Assembly: GCA_937928635.1 (NCBI GenBank)
Contig: CALFWM010000015.1
Span: 1 to 64,000, forward strand
Reading direction: 5' to 3'
From: an uncultured Sulfitobacter sp.
Lineage (GTDB): Bacteria > Pseudomonadota > Alphaproteobacteria > Rhodobacterales > Rhodobacteraceae
Length of the DNA: 64,000 bases
Made by a program: the position numbers and the translations under genes. Within the stretch, counting starts at the first letter, position 1; every line of letters starts with the position of its first letter. This document shows positions 45,924-53,654 of this stretch, piece by piece. Under the pieces are notes generated by a model. It ran no database searches. It saw only the letters and a program-made list of their open reading frames with translations, and was not told the DNA's origin.

Positions 45924-46675
45924 CACTCGAAATTCTGACATCCGATTGTCTGGCCCCCCTGCGACACGGGTTCTTTACCCGCCGGGGTGGCGCGTCATCG
46001 GGTATTTTCACGGGATTGAACTGCGGCTATGGCAGCAGCGATCAGCAGGACATCGTGACCATCAACCGCGCCCGCGTGGCAGAGGCAATGGGCGTGCACC
46101 CGGATCATCTGGCAGGGGTGCATCAGGTACATTCGGCCAATGTGATCACGCTGGACGCGCCCCTGAATGAACGCCCCCGCGCCGACGCCATGGTAACGGC
46201 CACCCCCGGGATTGCCCTGTCAATCCTGACCGCTGATTGCCAGCCCGTATTGCTTGCGGATTCACAGGCGGGCGTCATTGGGGCGGCCCATGCCGGATGG
46301 CGCGGGGCGCTGGACGGGGTGTTGCAGGCCACCGTTGACGCGATGCAGGCGCTTGGGGCGACCCCTGCGAACATCAAGGCAGTCATTGGCCCCACGATCA
46401 GTCAACAATCCTACGAAGTGGGCCCGGAGTTTTTTGAGGATTTCATGGCTGAGGGTCAGGAATACGCCCGTTACTTTGCCCAAGGCACCGGTGATCGCAT
46501 GATGTTTGACCTGCCGGGTTTTGGCCTGAACCGCCTGCGCGCGGCTGGCGTGGGCCATGCGGAATGGACCCGTCACTGTACCTACAGCGACCCGGTGCGG
46601 TTTTACTCTTATCGCCGCGCCACCCACGCCAAAGAGGCCGACTATGGCCGATTGATCGCGGCCATCACCCTGTGA
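45920..46675 (+). CDS. pgeF: YfiH/PgeF laccase-domain protein (polyphenol oxidase family)
   Basis: A 251-residue protein of the YfiH/LACC1 family. Metal and catalytic residues are visible: HQVHSANVITLDAP (His, about residues 68-81), LTADCQPVLLADSQAGVIGAA (Cys, about 108-121) and AHAGWRGALDGVL (His). Members act as purine nucleoside phosphorylase/deaminase and PgeF edits peptidoglycan precursors. The ATG overlaps the previous stop (ATGA). It is last of the lgt-midA-pgeF operon. Confidence 0.9.
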   Translation: MTLEILTSDCLAPLRHGFFTRRGGASSGIFTGLNCGYGSSDQQDIVTINRARVAEAMGVHPDHLAGVHQVHSANVITLDAPLNERPRADAMVTATPGIALSILTADCQPVLLADSQAGVIGAAHAGWRGALDGVLQATVDAMQALGATPANIKAVIGPTISQQSYEVGPEFFEDFMAEGQEYARYFAQGTGDRMMFDLPGFGLNRLRAAGVGHAEWTRHCTYSDPVRFYSYRRATHAKEADYGRLIAAITL

Positions 46676-46961
46676 ATGCGGCGCAAATGGGGCGATAATT
46701 GCCCCAGTCTTGCCTTGGGTATTGTTCACTGATTGCTGACAATCCCGGACGCCCGCACATGGCTTTTTCCAAAGCGACATCAATGGGCCAATGAAACAAG
46801 GTCTTTGGCAAATAGGGCAGGATCGTCTCATTCTGACCTGCGGATGGGCGAAAATATTAATAAAATATTGCCGACTGCCAAAAACCGGCCTGATTGTCCC
46901 CGCATGGTGTGCCTTAAGAAAAGGTTAATTACCTGCCAGTGACCAAGCCGAGGACAGATAC
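46676..46961. other. intergenic region without recognised genes
   Basis: About 286 bases. No gene or clear terminator was seen after pgeF. It is AT-rich toward 46840-46930, as expected of the promoter region for the small gene that follows. Confidence 0.3.
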
Positions 46962-47105
46962 ATGAAGACTGCATCCATCTATACAAAGAACATTGTCGAC
47001 GCTGCTGCCAAGGAAACGACGGTCATGCCCTGGGCCCGCGGATCCCGACGCGCTGCGTTTATCGCAAAGCGCAACGCTGAGCTGATCGGGCGCAAGTCAG
47101 CCTAA
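46962..47105 (+). CDS. 47-aa basic protein of unknown function
   Basis: ATG 46962 gives 47 residues, rich in Arg/Lys/Ala (MKTASIYTKNIVDAAAKETT, then ARGSRRAAFIAKRNAEL). The strong downstream terminator, a GAGGAC ribosome site and the good codon pattern argue that it is a real gene. It has no membrane segment. It may be a small nucleic-acid- or ribosome-associated protein, but nothing in the sequence proves that. I believe small proteins of this kind are conserved in the Roseobacter group. Confidence 0.68.
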   Translation: MKTASIYTKNIVDAAAKETTVMPWARGSRRAAFIAKRNAELIGRKSA

Positions 47106-47160
47106 ACCCCCGGTTTCAAATTTCGATTTAGCACCACCAGCGCGCTGGTTTGTTGTGCCC

Positions 47161-47197
47161 GCCCCCCGCATGTTGATTCGTGCGGGGGGCTTTTTTG
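47161..47197 (+). terminator. rho-independent terminator after the 47-aa gene
   Basis: GCCCCCCGCA (47161-47170) and TGCGGGGGGC (47181-47190) form a perfect 10-bp stem with a 10-nt loop, followed by TTTTTTG. Confidence 0.9.
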
Positions 47198-47417
47198 TTT
47201 TCGTAATTGTGGCGCAACGAACAATTTCGTGGAAACAAAGTTGTAAGTTTTGGTCAAATTGGGGTGAAAACAGCGCTTAATGTGTCGATAACTTTGACAA
47301 TCATGGCTGGACATGGCGATTTAGGGTTCGTTGAGAACATGAAATAACACTCCAAGTTGTTTCCGTGCTGTCGGTGGGGGCCGACACGGATGTGACACCT
47401 ACGCTAAAGGTACTCGC
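47198..47417. promoter_or_regulatory. leader of the Hint-domain gene with a hairpin
   Basis: AT-rich region without genes. A hairpin at 47362-47390 (TCCG, TGTCGG, GGGGG-rich loop, CCGACA, CGGA) lies about 30 bases before the start codon and could influence translation. Confidence 0.35.
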
Positions 47418-48206
47418 ATGACACCGACCGCTGCCCAGGCTTCGCGCCACACCATCTCCAACGGATCTGCCCGCAGGTTTGGTCTCACGGGCTCCGGCCC
47501 AAATGCCAAAGGCCTGCGGGATTCGACCCCCATTCCCACCCGCAGTTTTGAGATCGCCGCCCTGCGTGAGGATGGGTCTCTCTATATCGGTCAGGACAAA
47601 GCGCCAGCGCTGCCGCTGTTTGAATCAGCCTTTTCCGCCTTTGCCCGCGGCACACTCATCCTGACTCCGAACGGCGAGGTCGCGATCGAAGATCTGCAAC
47701 CCGGTCAAATGATCGCCACATCCTCGGGGGAGCCTGCTAGGTTGATCTGGATCGGCTCAACCAGTTTTGTGCCCTCTGACGCTGGGCGGCGCATCCCCCT
47801 GATCCGCATCATGCCTGACAGTTTTGGCCAGTCCCGGCCCAGTTCATTCCTGACCGTTGGTCCGGGGGCCCGCGTGCTGCACACGCCACATCACCTGCGC
47901 GCAGATGCCGATGGAGCAAGACTGCTCACCCCTGTTCAAGAGTTCGTCGACGGGGTTAACGTGATTGAAGTGGTGCCCCCGACCCCGGTGCGCCTGTTTC
48001 ATCTGTGCCTGACACGTCACGCGGCCATTCAGGCCGGCGGAATCGAGATGGAAACCTTCCACCCCGGTGCAAATGCCACACGCGCGGTAACCCATGCCAT
48101 GCGGGATCGGTTTTTGGGGATGTTTCCACAGATCGGCCATGTCACCGATTTTGGACCACTGGCGCATCCCCGCGCCCCGCAGACCGACACCGCTGAGGTG
48201 CTGTAG
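47418..48206 (+). CDS. Hint-domain (hedgehog/intein-like) protein lacking the catalytic cysteine
   Basis: A 262-residue protein with a Hint_2 domain: SAFARGTLILTPNGEVAIEDL (about residues 73-93), then LQPGQMIATSSGEPARLIWIG. In self-processing Hint domains the first residue of this block is a nucleophilic Cys (C-F-x-x-G-T); here position 74 is Ala, so intein- or hedgehog-type cleavage is not expected. A histidine-rich HTPHHLRAD segment follows (about 155-163). Family members in marine alphaproteobacteria often lie at the C-termini of secreted adhesins; here it is a stand-alone gene without a signal peptide. Function unknown. The stop lies in a 43-base palindrome. Confidence 0.78.
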   Translation: MTPTAAQASRHTISNGSARRFGLTGSGPNAKGLRDSTPIPTRSFEIAALREDGSLYIGQDKAPALPLFESAFSAFARGTLILTPNGEVAIEDLQPGQMIATSSGEPARLIWIGSTSFVPSDAGRRIPLIRIMPDSFGQSRPSSFLTVGPGARVLHTPHHLRADADGARLLTPVQEFVDGVNVIEVVPPTPVRLFHLCLTRHAAIQAGGIEMETFHPGANATRAVTHAMRDRFLGMFPQIGHVTDFGPLAHPRAPQTDTAEVL

Positions 48207-48246
48207 CAATTGTATGTCTCAGACGGTCTGAGACATACAATTGCTA
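48204..48246. terminator. 43-base near-perfect palindrome between convergent genes
   Basis: Left arm TAGCAATTGTATGTCTCAGAC (48204-48224) and its exact complement (48226-48246) flank a single G. It includes the stop of the Hint gene and ends 4 bases before the stop of the Lrp gene. The stem is not GC-rich and lacks a T-tract, so it may be a bidirectional terminator or a protein-binding site. Confidence 0.65.
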
Positions 48247-48250
48247 GTCT

Positions 48251-48751
48251 TTAGGGTGCCGATTCCAACCGCTTTTCCAGAACGTCAAAGGGCACGCCCG
48301 GTTCATCCTTGGCCCCCCGGATCACCAGCGATGTCTTGACGCTGGCCACATTGGGCGTGGTCAGCAAGTCACTTGTCAAAAAGCTCTGAAAGCTCGACAG
48401 ATCGGGTGCCACGCATTTCAGGATAAAATCAACTTCACCGTTGAGCATGTGACACTCACGCACCAAGGGCCATTCGCGACATTTTCGCTCAAACGCGCTC
48501 AGATCGCTTTCGGCCTGGCTGGCAAGGCCGACCATCGCAAAAACGCGCACCTCGAACCCCAGTTCGCGCGCATCAACGTCGGCATGATAGCCGATGATAA
48601 ATCCCTGCTCTTCCAAGGCACGCACACGGCGCAGGCAAGGCGGCGCAGAAATGCCAACGCGTTTAGCCAATTCCACATTTGTCATCCGCCCATCCGCCTG
48701 CAATTCGGCCAGGATTTTGCGATCAATTGGATCAAGTCGTGTCGTGGCCAT
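48251..48751 (-). CDS. Lrp/AsnC family transcriptional regulator
   Basis: A 166-residue regulator. The N-terminal helix-turn-helix is LDPIDRKILAELQADGRMTN (residues 6-25) with VELAKRVGISAPPCLRRVRAL (about 26-46). The C-terminal AsnC/RAM ligand domain holds GYHADVDARELGFEVRVFAM and MLNGEVDFILKCVAPDL. It is of the Lrp-like group found beside trxB in Rhodobacterales. It is divergent from trxB, and a pair of CTGCGCAA motifs lies between them. Confidence 0.88.
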   Translation of the reverse strand: MATTRLDPIDRKILAELQADGRMTNVELAKRVGISAPPCLRRVRALEEQGFIIGYHADVDARELGFEVRVFAMVGLASQAESDLSAFERKCREWPLVRECHMLNGEVDFILKCVAPDLSSFQSFLTSDLLTTPNVASVKTSLVIRGAKDEPGVPFDVLEKRLESAP

Positions 48752-48794
48752 TCTACCCCCCGGAAATTTCGATTGTTATAGCAGCGCCGGGAAA

Positions 48795-48823
48795 CTGCGC
48801 AATAATATTTCACGTCTGCGCAA
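48795..48823. promoter_or_regulatory. candidate Lrp-family operator: two CTGCGCAA direct repeats
   Basis: CTGCGCAA at 48795-48802 and again at 48816-48823: spacing is 21 bases, two helical turns. They flank the ATAATATTT core between the divergent lrp and trxB genes. Confidence 0.4.
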
Positions 48824-48963
48824 GAATCTTTCTGAACATCAATGCCATTGCAAAAACACACTTCCTTGAACATGCCTGTCGCAGGTATTTCAAGGGGTTT
48901 AAGCCGCGCCTGACTGCGTCTATATCCACGGGGCTGCAAAATGACATACAGGCGGGGGTCCCC

Positions 48964-49914
48964 ATGGGTGAGACACGGCAAACGAAAGTTCTGATCATCG
49001 GTTCCGGCCCGGCGGGCTATACGGCGGGCGTTTATGCCAGCCGCGCCATGGTGGAACCCATTCTGGTGCAGGGTATTGAGCCCGGCGGCCAGCTGACCAC
49101 CACCACCGAGGTCGAAAACTGGCCCGGTGATACCGAAGTCCAGGGGCCTGACCTGATGGTGCGCATGGAGGCCCATGCCAAGGCGATGGGCACCGAGATC
49201 ATTGGTGACATCATCACCAATCTGGACCTCTCCAGCCGACCGTTTCATGCCAAAGGTGACAGCGGTACGACCTATGTGGCGGATTCAGTGATCCTTGCCA
49301 CGGGTGCCCGCGCCAAATGGCTGGGGCTTGAAACGGAAGAAAAATTCAAAGGCTTTGGCGTTTCCGCCTGCGCCACCTGCGACGGTTTCTTTTATCGCGG
49401 GCAAGAGATTGTCGTGATCGGCGGCGGCAACACAGCCGTTGAAGAAGCGTTGTTTCTGACCAACTTCGCCTCCAAAGTTACACTGGTGCACCGCCGTGAT
49501 GAACTGCGCGCAGAGAAAATCCTGATTGACCGGTTGGAAAAGAACCCCAAGATTGAGCCGCTTTGGTTTCACGAATTGGTAGAGGTTTACGGCACCGACA
49601 GCCCATTGGGCGTTGAAGGTGTGAAAGTAAAGCACACCAAAACGGATGAAATCACCGACATCCCTGCCAAAGGCGTGTTTGTCGCCATCGGCCATGCCCC
49701 CGCCAATGAGCTGGTCAAAGACACGTTAGAAACCCACATGGGGGGCTATGTTGTGACCAAACCGGACAGCACGCAAACATCTATTCCCGGCGTGTTTGCC
49801 GCTGGTGATCTGACGGATCACAAGTACCGTCAGGCTGTGACCAGCGCTGGCATGGGCTGTATGGCCGCGTTGGAGGCGGAGCGTTTTCTGGCCGAAAATG
49901 AGGGCGAGGGGTAG
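48964..49914 (+). CDS. trxB: thioredoxin-disulfide reductase
   Basis: A 316-residue FAD/NADPH enzyme that keeps thioredoxin reduced. FAD-binding GSGPAGYTAGVYASRA (about residues 14-29), active-site CATC in GVSACATCDGFFYRGQEIVV (about 134-153), NADPH motif VIGGGNTAVEEALFL and the C-terminal GVFAAGDLTDHKYRQAVTSA segment are all present. ATG 48964 follows GGGGGT; the earlier frame from 48679 is not supported. It is divergent from lrp, and a terminator follows. Confidence 0.95.
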   Translation: MGETRQTKVLIIGSGPAGYTAGVYASRAMVEPILVQGIEPGGQLTTTTEVENWPGDTEVQGPDLMVRMEAHAKAMGTEIIGDIITNLDLSSRPFHAKGDSGTTYVADSVILATGARAKWLGLETEEKFKGFGVSACATCDGFFYRGQEIVVIGGGNTAVEEALFLTNFASKVTLVHRRDELRAEKILIDRLEKNPKIEPLWFHELVEVYGTDSPLGVEGVKVKHTKTDEITDIPAKGVFVAIGHAPANELVKDTLETHMGGYVVTKPDSTQTSIPGVFAAGDLTDHKYRQAVTSAGMGCMAALEAERFLAENEGEG

Positions 49915-49963
49915 GAAAATACCCGGCTGACATTGCCTGCCCCAGGAAATTAACCAATTTACA

Positions 49964-50005
49964 AACGCCGCGCCTTGCAAAAAGGGGCGGCGTTTTCATT
50001 TTTTC
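49964..50005 (+). terminator. rho-independent terminator of trxB
   Basis: AACGCCGCGCC (49964-49974) and GGGGCGGCGTT (49984-49994) pair well, followed by a T-rich tract (TTCATTTTTTC). Confidence 0.8.
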
Positions 50006-50074
50006 ATGGGTTTTTGGCATTGCCCCGAAATGGCCATCATTTTTTTCTATGCTGCGGATGCAAAGTATGACATA

Positions 50075-50090
50075 TGTTCACGCATGAACA
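50075..50090 (+). promoter_or_regulatory. candidate operator before the MarR-SAT-APS kinase gene
   Basis: TGTTCA (50075-50080), CGCA, TGAACA (50085-50090): a 16-base interrupted palindrome 17 bases before the ATG. It could be the target of the winged-helix domain encoded by the gene itself (inference). Confidence 0.45.
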
Positions 50091-50107
50091 AACATTAAGT
50101 CGCTTGT

Positions 50108-52183
50108 ATGGCACCCTCGCCCACTAAAATCACCTCCGAACAGGAGGATCAGATGTTCCGCCTGTTGCGCCAGCTGGACACCGCCCCCGGCGCGTCTCAG
50201 CGGGCGATGGCGCAAGCGATTGGTGTATCATTGGGACGGCTGAACGCGCTGCTGCGCACAGCAACCCAAAGCGGGCTTGTCACTGTTGCGAACCGCAATG
50301 CGGCCGATAAGCGCTCACGCTTTGAATACCCCCTGACCGCCCGTGGGGCGGCCACCAAGAACCAGCTCACCGACCAATTCCTTGCCCGGAAGTTTGCCGA
50401 ATATGACGCCCTGCATGCAGAGCTGACCGGCACCGCTTCTGGCCTTTCTCCTTCAAACTATAGGACCAAACTGATGCAAGATAACCTGTCCCCGATCAGC
50501 GAGCTTTATGTCTCACATGAATCGGCCCAGAAATTGAAAGTCGAGGCGGCAGACCTGGTCAGCCACGACCTGTCGCCGCGCCAAATCTGCGATCTGGAAC
50601 TGCTGATGAACGGCGGCTTCAACCCGCTCAAAGGGTTTCTGCCTGAGGCCGACTACGACGGTGTTGTCGAAAATATGCGTTTGGCCGCTGGGTCTCTCTG
50701 GCCCATGCCGATCAACCTGGATGTATCCGAAGATTTTGCCGCGTCGCTGGAAATTGGGCAGGATATTGCCCTGCGCGATCAGGAAGGCGTGATCCTCGCC
50801 ACCATGACCGTCACCGACCGCTGGGAGCCCGATAAGGCCCGCGAAGCCGAGAAGGTTTTTGGTGCAGATGACGATGCGCACCCCGCCGTGAACTACCTGC
50901 ACAATCAGGCCGGTAAAATCTATCTTGGCGGTCCGGTTGTGGGCCTGCAACAGCCCGTACACTACGATTTCCGCGGCTCCCGCGACACACCAAACGAGTT
51001 GCGCGCCTATTTCCGCAAGCTGGGCTGGCGCCGCATCGTGGCCTTCCAAACCCGCAATCCGCTGCACCGCGCCCATCAGGAACTGACGTTCCGCGCCGCA
51101 CGTGAGGCGCAGGCCAACTTGCTGATCCACCCCGTTGTGGGCATGACCAAACCGGGTGACGTGGATCACTTCACCCGCGTGCGCTGCTACGAAGCGGTGC
51201 TGGACAAATACCCATCCGCCACCACCTCCATGTCCCTGCTGAACCTCGCCATGCGCATGGCCGGCCCGCGCGAGGCCGTCTGGCACGGTCTGATCCGCAA
51301 AAACCACGGCTGTACACACTTCATCGTCGGTCGCGATCACGCGGGCCCCGGCAGCAATTCCAAGGGCGAAGATTTCTATGGCCCCTATGACGCGCAAGAA
51401 TTGTTCCGTGCGCATCAGGAAGAAATGGGCATCGAAATGGTCGATTTCAAACACATGGTCTGGGTGCAGGAACGTGCGCAATATGAAGCGATTGATGAGA
51501 TCGAAGACAAGGATAAGGTCACGATCCTGAACATCTCCGGCACCGAATTGCGCCGCCGTTTGCAGGAAGGTTTGGAAATCCCCGAGTGGTTCTCCTTCCC
51601 CGAGGTCGTCAAGGAATTGCGCCGCACCAAGCCACCGCGCTCTCAGCAAGGCTTCACGGTGTTCTTCACCGGTTTCTCCGGCTCGGGCAAATCCACCATC
51701 GCAAATGCCCTGATGGTCAAGCTGATGGAAATGGGTGGCCGCCCTGTGACGCTGCTTGATGGTGACGTCGTGCGCAAGAACCTTAGCTCAGAACTTGGGT
51801 TTTCCAAAGAGCACCGCGATCTGAACATTCGCCGTATCGGCTATGTGGCGAGCGAGATCACCAAGAACGGCGGCATCGCGATCTGTGCACCGATCGCCCC
51901 TTATGCGACCACACGCCGCGCGGTGCGCGAAGACATCGAATCCTTTGGTGCCTTTATCGAAGTGCACGTGGCGACCACAATCGAGGAATGTGAACGCCGC
52001 GACCGCAAGGGCCTGTACAAGCTGGCGCGTGAGGGCAAGATCAAGGAATTCACCGGCATTTCAGACCCCTATGATGTGCCTGAGAACCCTGAGCTGAGTG
52101 TGGAGACGGAGAATGTCGAGGTTGATAACTGCGCGCATCAGGTTCTGCTCAAGCTGGAAAGCATGGGTTTGATCGCGGGGTAA
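50108..52183 (+). CDS. MarR-like winged-helix fused to sulfate adenylyltransferase and APS kinase
   Basis: 691 residues in one frame. Residues 1-115 are a MarR-type winged helix of the EPS-associated kind (QRAMAQAIGVSLGRLNALLR, then KNQLTDQFLARKFAEYDALH). From M123 (ATG 50474) the normal bifunctional SAT-APS kinase begins: ELYVSHESAQKLKVEAADLV. The SAT site shows FQTRNPLHRAHQELTFRAA and IVGRDHAGPG. APS kinase starts with the P-loop FFTGFSGSGKSTIANAL (about residues 518-534), with DGDVVRKNLSSELGFSKEHR. It makes APS then PAPS from sulfate and ATP. TAGGAC before ATG 50474 could give a second, separate product. Joint expression of a regulator with sulfate activation is unusual. Confidence 0.85.
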   Translation: MAPSPTKITSEQEDQMFRLLRQLDTAPGASQRAMAQAIGVSLGRLNALLRTATQSGLVTVANRNAADKRSRFEYPLTARGAATKNQLTDQFLARKFAEYDALHAELTGTASGLSPSNYRTKLMQDNLSPISELYVSHESAQKLKVEAADLVSHDLSPRQICDLELLMNGGFNPLKGFLPEADYDGVVENMRLAAGSLWPMPINLDVSEDFAASLEIGQDIALRDQEGVILATMTVTDRWEPDKAREAEKVFGADDDAHPAVNYLHNQAGKIYLGGPVVGLQQPVHYDFRGSRDTPNELRAYFRKLGWRRIVAFQTRNPLHRAHQELTFRAAREAQANLLIHPVVGMTKPGDVDHFTRVRCYEAVLDKYPSATTSMSLLNLAMRMAGPREAVWHGLIRKNHGCTHFIVGRDHAGPGSNSKGEDFYGPYDAQELFRAHQEEMGIEMVDFKHMVWVQERAQYEAIDEIEDKDKVTILNISGTELRRRLQEGLEIPEWFSFPEVVKELRRTKPPRSQQGFTVFFTGFSGSGKSTIANALMVKLMEMGGRPVTLLDGDVVRKNLSSELGFSKEHRDLNIRRIGYVASEITKNGGIAICAPIAPYATTRRAVREDIESFGAFIEVHVATTIEECERRDRKGLYKLAREGKIKEFTGISDPYDVPENPELSVETENVEVDNCAHQVLLKLESMGLIAG

Positions 52184-52190
52184 CCCTCCC

Positions 52191-52216
52191 GTAGGGTGCG
52201 CATTCATGGCGCACCT
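52191..52216. repeat. GTAGG-type short hairpin repeat, copy 3
   Basis: GTAG, then GGTGCGC (52195-52201) and GCGCACC (52209-52215) with a 7-nt loop, just after the sat-cysC stop. A near match with the same ATTCATG loop is at 62672-62700. It may serve as terminator. Confidence 0.5.
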
Positions 52217-52264
52217 TCCTTGGCCAATCAAAGCGGTGCACAGGGAATGCGCAACTTTTGAGTG

Positions 52265-52480
52265 TTGACCTTAGCTGCGGAGCCAGCACCCGATAATTCT
52301 GATCCACCCAGCACGGAACAAGGGCGTAACCCGCCGTGCTGCGCCAGCCCCCCCCCGCATGGGCTGGCGCTATGGTGAGGCTTGATGCTCCGCAGATAAA
52401 AGAGAGACCGGTTTGGCAACCATAAAGTGGGCAAAACCCCTGTTGGGATGCGCCACCCCGGGACTGTCACTGCACAGCTA
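52265..52480 (-). repeat. dispersed intergenic repeat family C, copy 2
   Basis: The reverse complement of this stretch matches 15482-15690 through several blocks (GGCGCATCCC, CACTTTATGG, CATCAAGCCTCACCATAGCG, GGCTGGCGC, CTGGGTGG and GGTCAAC). It lies in a roughly 375-base gap between the sat-cysC fusion and the DUF1150 gene and carries no convincing frame. Confidence 0.65.
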
Positions 52481-52559
52481 GCATCCACGCTCAACCGCGC
52501 ACAAAGAAGGGCCGCAGCATCCGCCACGGCCCCACATCCTCTCAAACGTCAATGCCTAA

Positions 52560-52778
52560 TCAATGCACCAAAACCGGCGCATAATCATGCTCAATCGCAA
52601 GGGCAAACGCCAGCTTTCGGTCCCCGACCAATGCCAATTGCTGCCCTTCGGCGTCGTGCACCGCATAGATCTGATCAAGGCCTTGCGCCTGATCGCGCAC
52701 CTCGCGGGGCAGGTCGTTCACCAATACCGTTTTCACATAAACAGTCCGGTCGCCACTCTGGGATGTTAGATTTTCCAT
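52560..52778 (-). CDS. DUF1150 family small protein
   Basis: A 72-residue protein matching the DUF1150 pattern: TVYVKTVLVNDLPREVRDQA (about residues 12-31), then YAVHDAEGQQLALVGDRKLA with an acidic, hydrophobic end. DUF1150 genes almost always follow small heat-shock protein genes in alphaproteobacteria (knowledge), as here, where the Hsp20 stop lies three bases upstream. Function unknown, presumably tied to Hsp20. Confidence 0.83.
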   Translation of the reverse strand: MENLTSQSGDRTVYVKTVLVNDLPREVRDQAQGLDQIYAVHDAEGQQLALVGDRKLAFALAIEHDYAPVLVH

Positions 52779-52781
52779 GAC

Positions 52782-53195
52782 TTACCCTTTCTTGATTTGG
52801 ATCGTCTGCACGACCGTCTCTGGCTTGGCACGTGTCAGATCAATGTGCAGCAATCCATGCTCCATCTGCGCCTCGCCCACGTCCACACCATCGGCCAACA
52901 CGAAAGAGCGTTGGAACTGGCGCGCTGCGATGCCACGGTGCAAAAACACCCGGCCTTCGCTGTCGTCTCTCTGGCGTCCCCGGATGACCAATTGCCGGTC
53001 CTCTACGGTGATCGAAAGATCATCATCGCCAAACCCGGCCACAGCCAGGGTGATGCGATAGCTAAAGTCAGACGTCTGTTCGATATTGAAAGGGGGATAC
53101 CCCTCATTGCCGCCTTTGGCCGTGCGCTCCAGAACGCGCTCCAGCTGTTCAAACCCCAACATATGGGGGTAAGAGGCCAAGGTCAGTTTACTCAT
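52782..53195 (-). CDS. Hsp20/IbpA small heat-shock protein
   Basis: A 137-residue alpha-crystallin-domain chaperone. The N-terminal arm (LASYPHMLGFEQLERVLERT) precedes the core, with YRITLAVAGFGDDDLSITVE (about residues 46-65), QLVIRGRQRD, RGIAARQFQRSFVLADGV (about 87-104) and GLLHIDL. The C-terminal IXI-type sequence is present (IQIKKG). It holds unfolding proteins for refolding. It is followed by DUF1150 and preceded by a possible heat-shock promoter. Confidence 0.91.
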   Translation of the reverse strand: MSKLTLASYPHMLGFEQLERVLERTAKGGNEGYPPFNIEQTSDFSYRITLAVAGFGDDDLSITVEDRQLVIRGRQRDDSEGRVFLHRGIAARQFQRSFVLADGVDVGEAQMEHGLLHIDLTRAKPETVVQTIQIKKG

Positions 53196-53266
53196 ACGAC
53201 ACGTCCTTATTATCTCAAGCGACAGTCAATTGTTTTGTGGTCCCGCAATCGGCAACCGTTCGTTGA

Positions 53267-53295
53267 ATATGGGAACACTCCTGCCTTCATGCAAG
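53267..53295 (-). promoter_or_regulatory. candidate RpoH (heat-shock) promoter of hsp20
   Basis: On the minus strand CTTGCAT (53295-53289) and CCCATAT (53273-53267) are separated by 15 bases, close to the sigma-32 pattern CTTG(AA)/CCCATNT. It is about 70 bases before the hsp20 start. Confidence 0.45.
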
Positions 53296-53360
53296 GGCTA
53301 TGCGCAAGGATGGCTAACGCCTATATTGCAAAGGGACCTGAAGCCACGGAATCATACCGG

Positions 53361-53582
53361 ATGAACTCTGACGACTTGTCTATGAAAACCGACGACGTTT
53401 TGCGCGTGGAATTGGAGGTTTTTCGCCGCGAACACCGTGATCTGGATGACGCCATCAGCGCCCTTCAGGAGCGCGGCACCGCAGACCAGCTGACCCTCAA
53501 ACGCCTGAAAAAGCGCAAATTGCTGCTGCGGGATCAGATCGCCCAGATCGAAGACCGCCTGACACCGGATATCATCGCCTGA
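53361..53582 (+). CDS. DUF465/YdcH family small protein
   Basis: A 73-residue helical hairpin protein (RVELEVFRREHRDLDDAISA at about residues 15-34, LTLKRLKKRKLLLRDQIAQI later), a typical YdcH/DUF465 sequence. Start is ATG 53361 (MNSDDLSMKTDD), with 53382 as alternative; a longer in-frame reading back to 52797 is antisense to hsp20. No function known. It lies 72 bases before purE. Confidence 0.82.
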   Translation: MNSDDLSMKTDDVLRVELEVFRREHRDLDDAISALQERGTADQLTLKRLKKRKLLLRDQIAQIEDRLTPDIIA

Positions 53583-53654
53583 GGCACACATTGCCAAGCA
53601 CGCGCCGTGGCTATATCTCGCGCTTAACACTCCTGAACAAAAGGCTGCCAGTTT

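Noticed and set aside
44661-45941. 426-codon minus-strand frame opposite lgt-midA
   Set aside because: Antisense of clearly real coupled genes.
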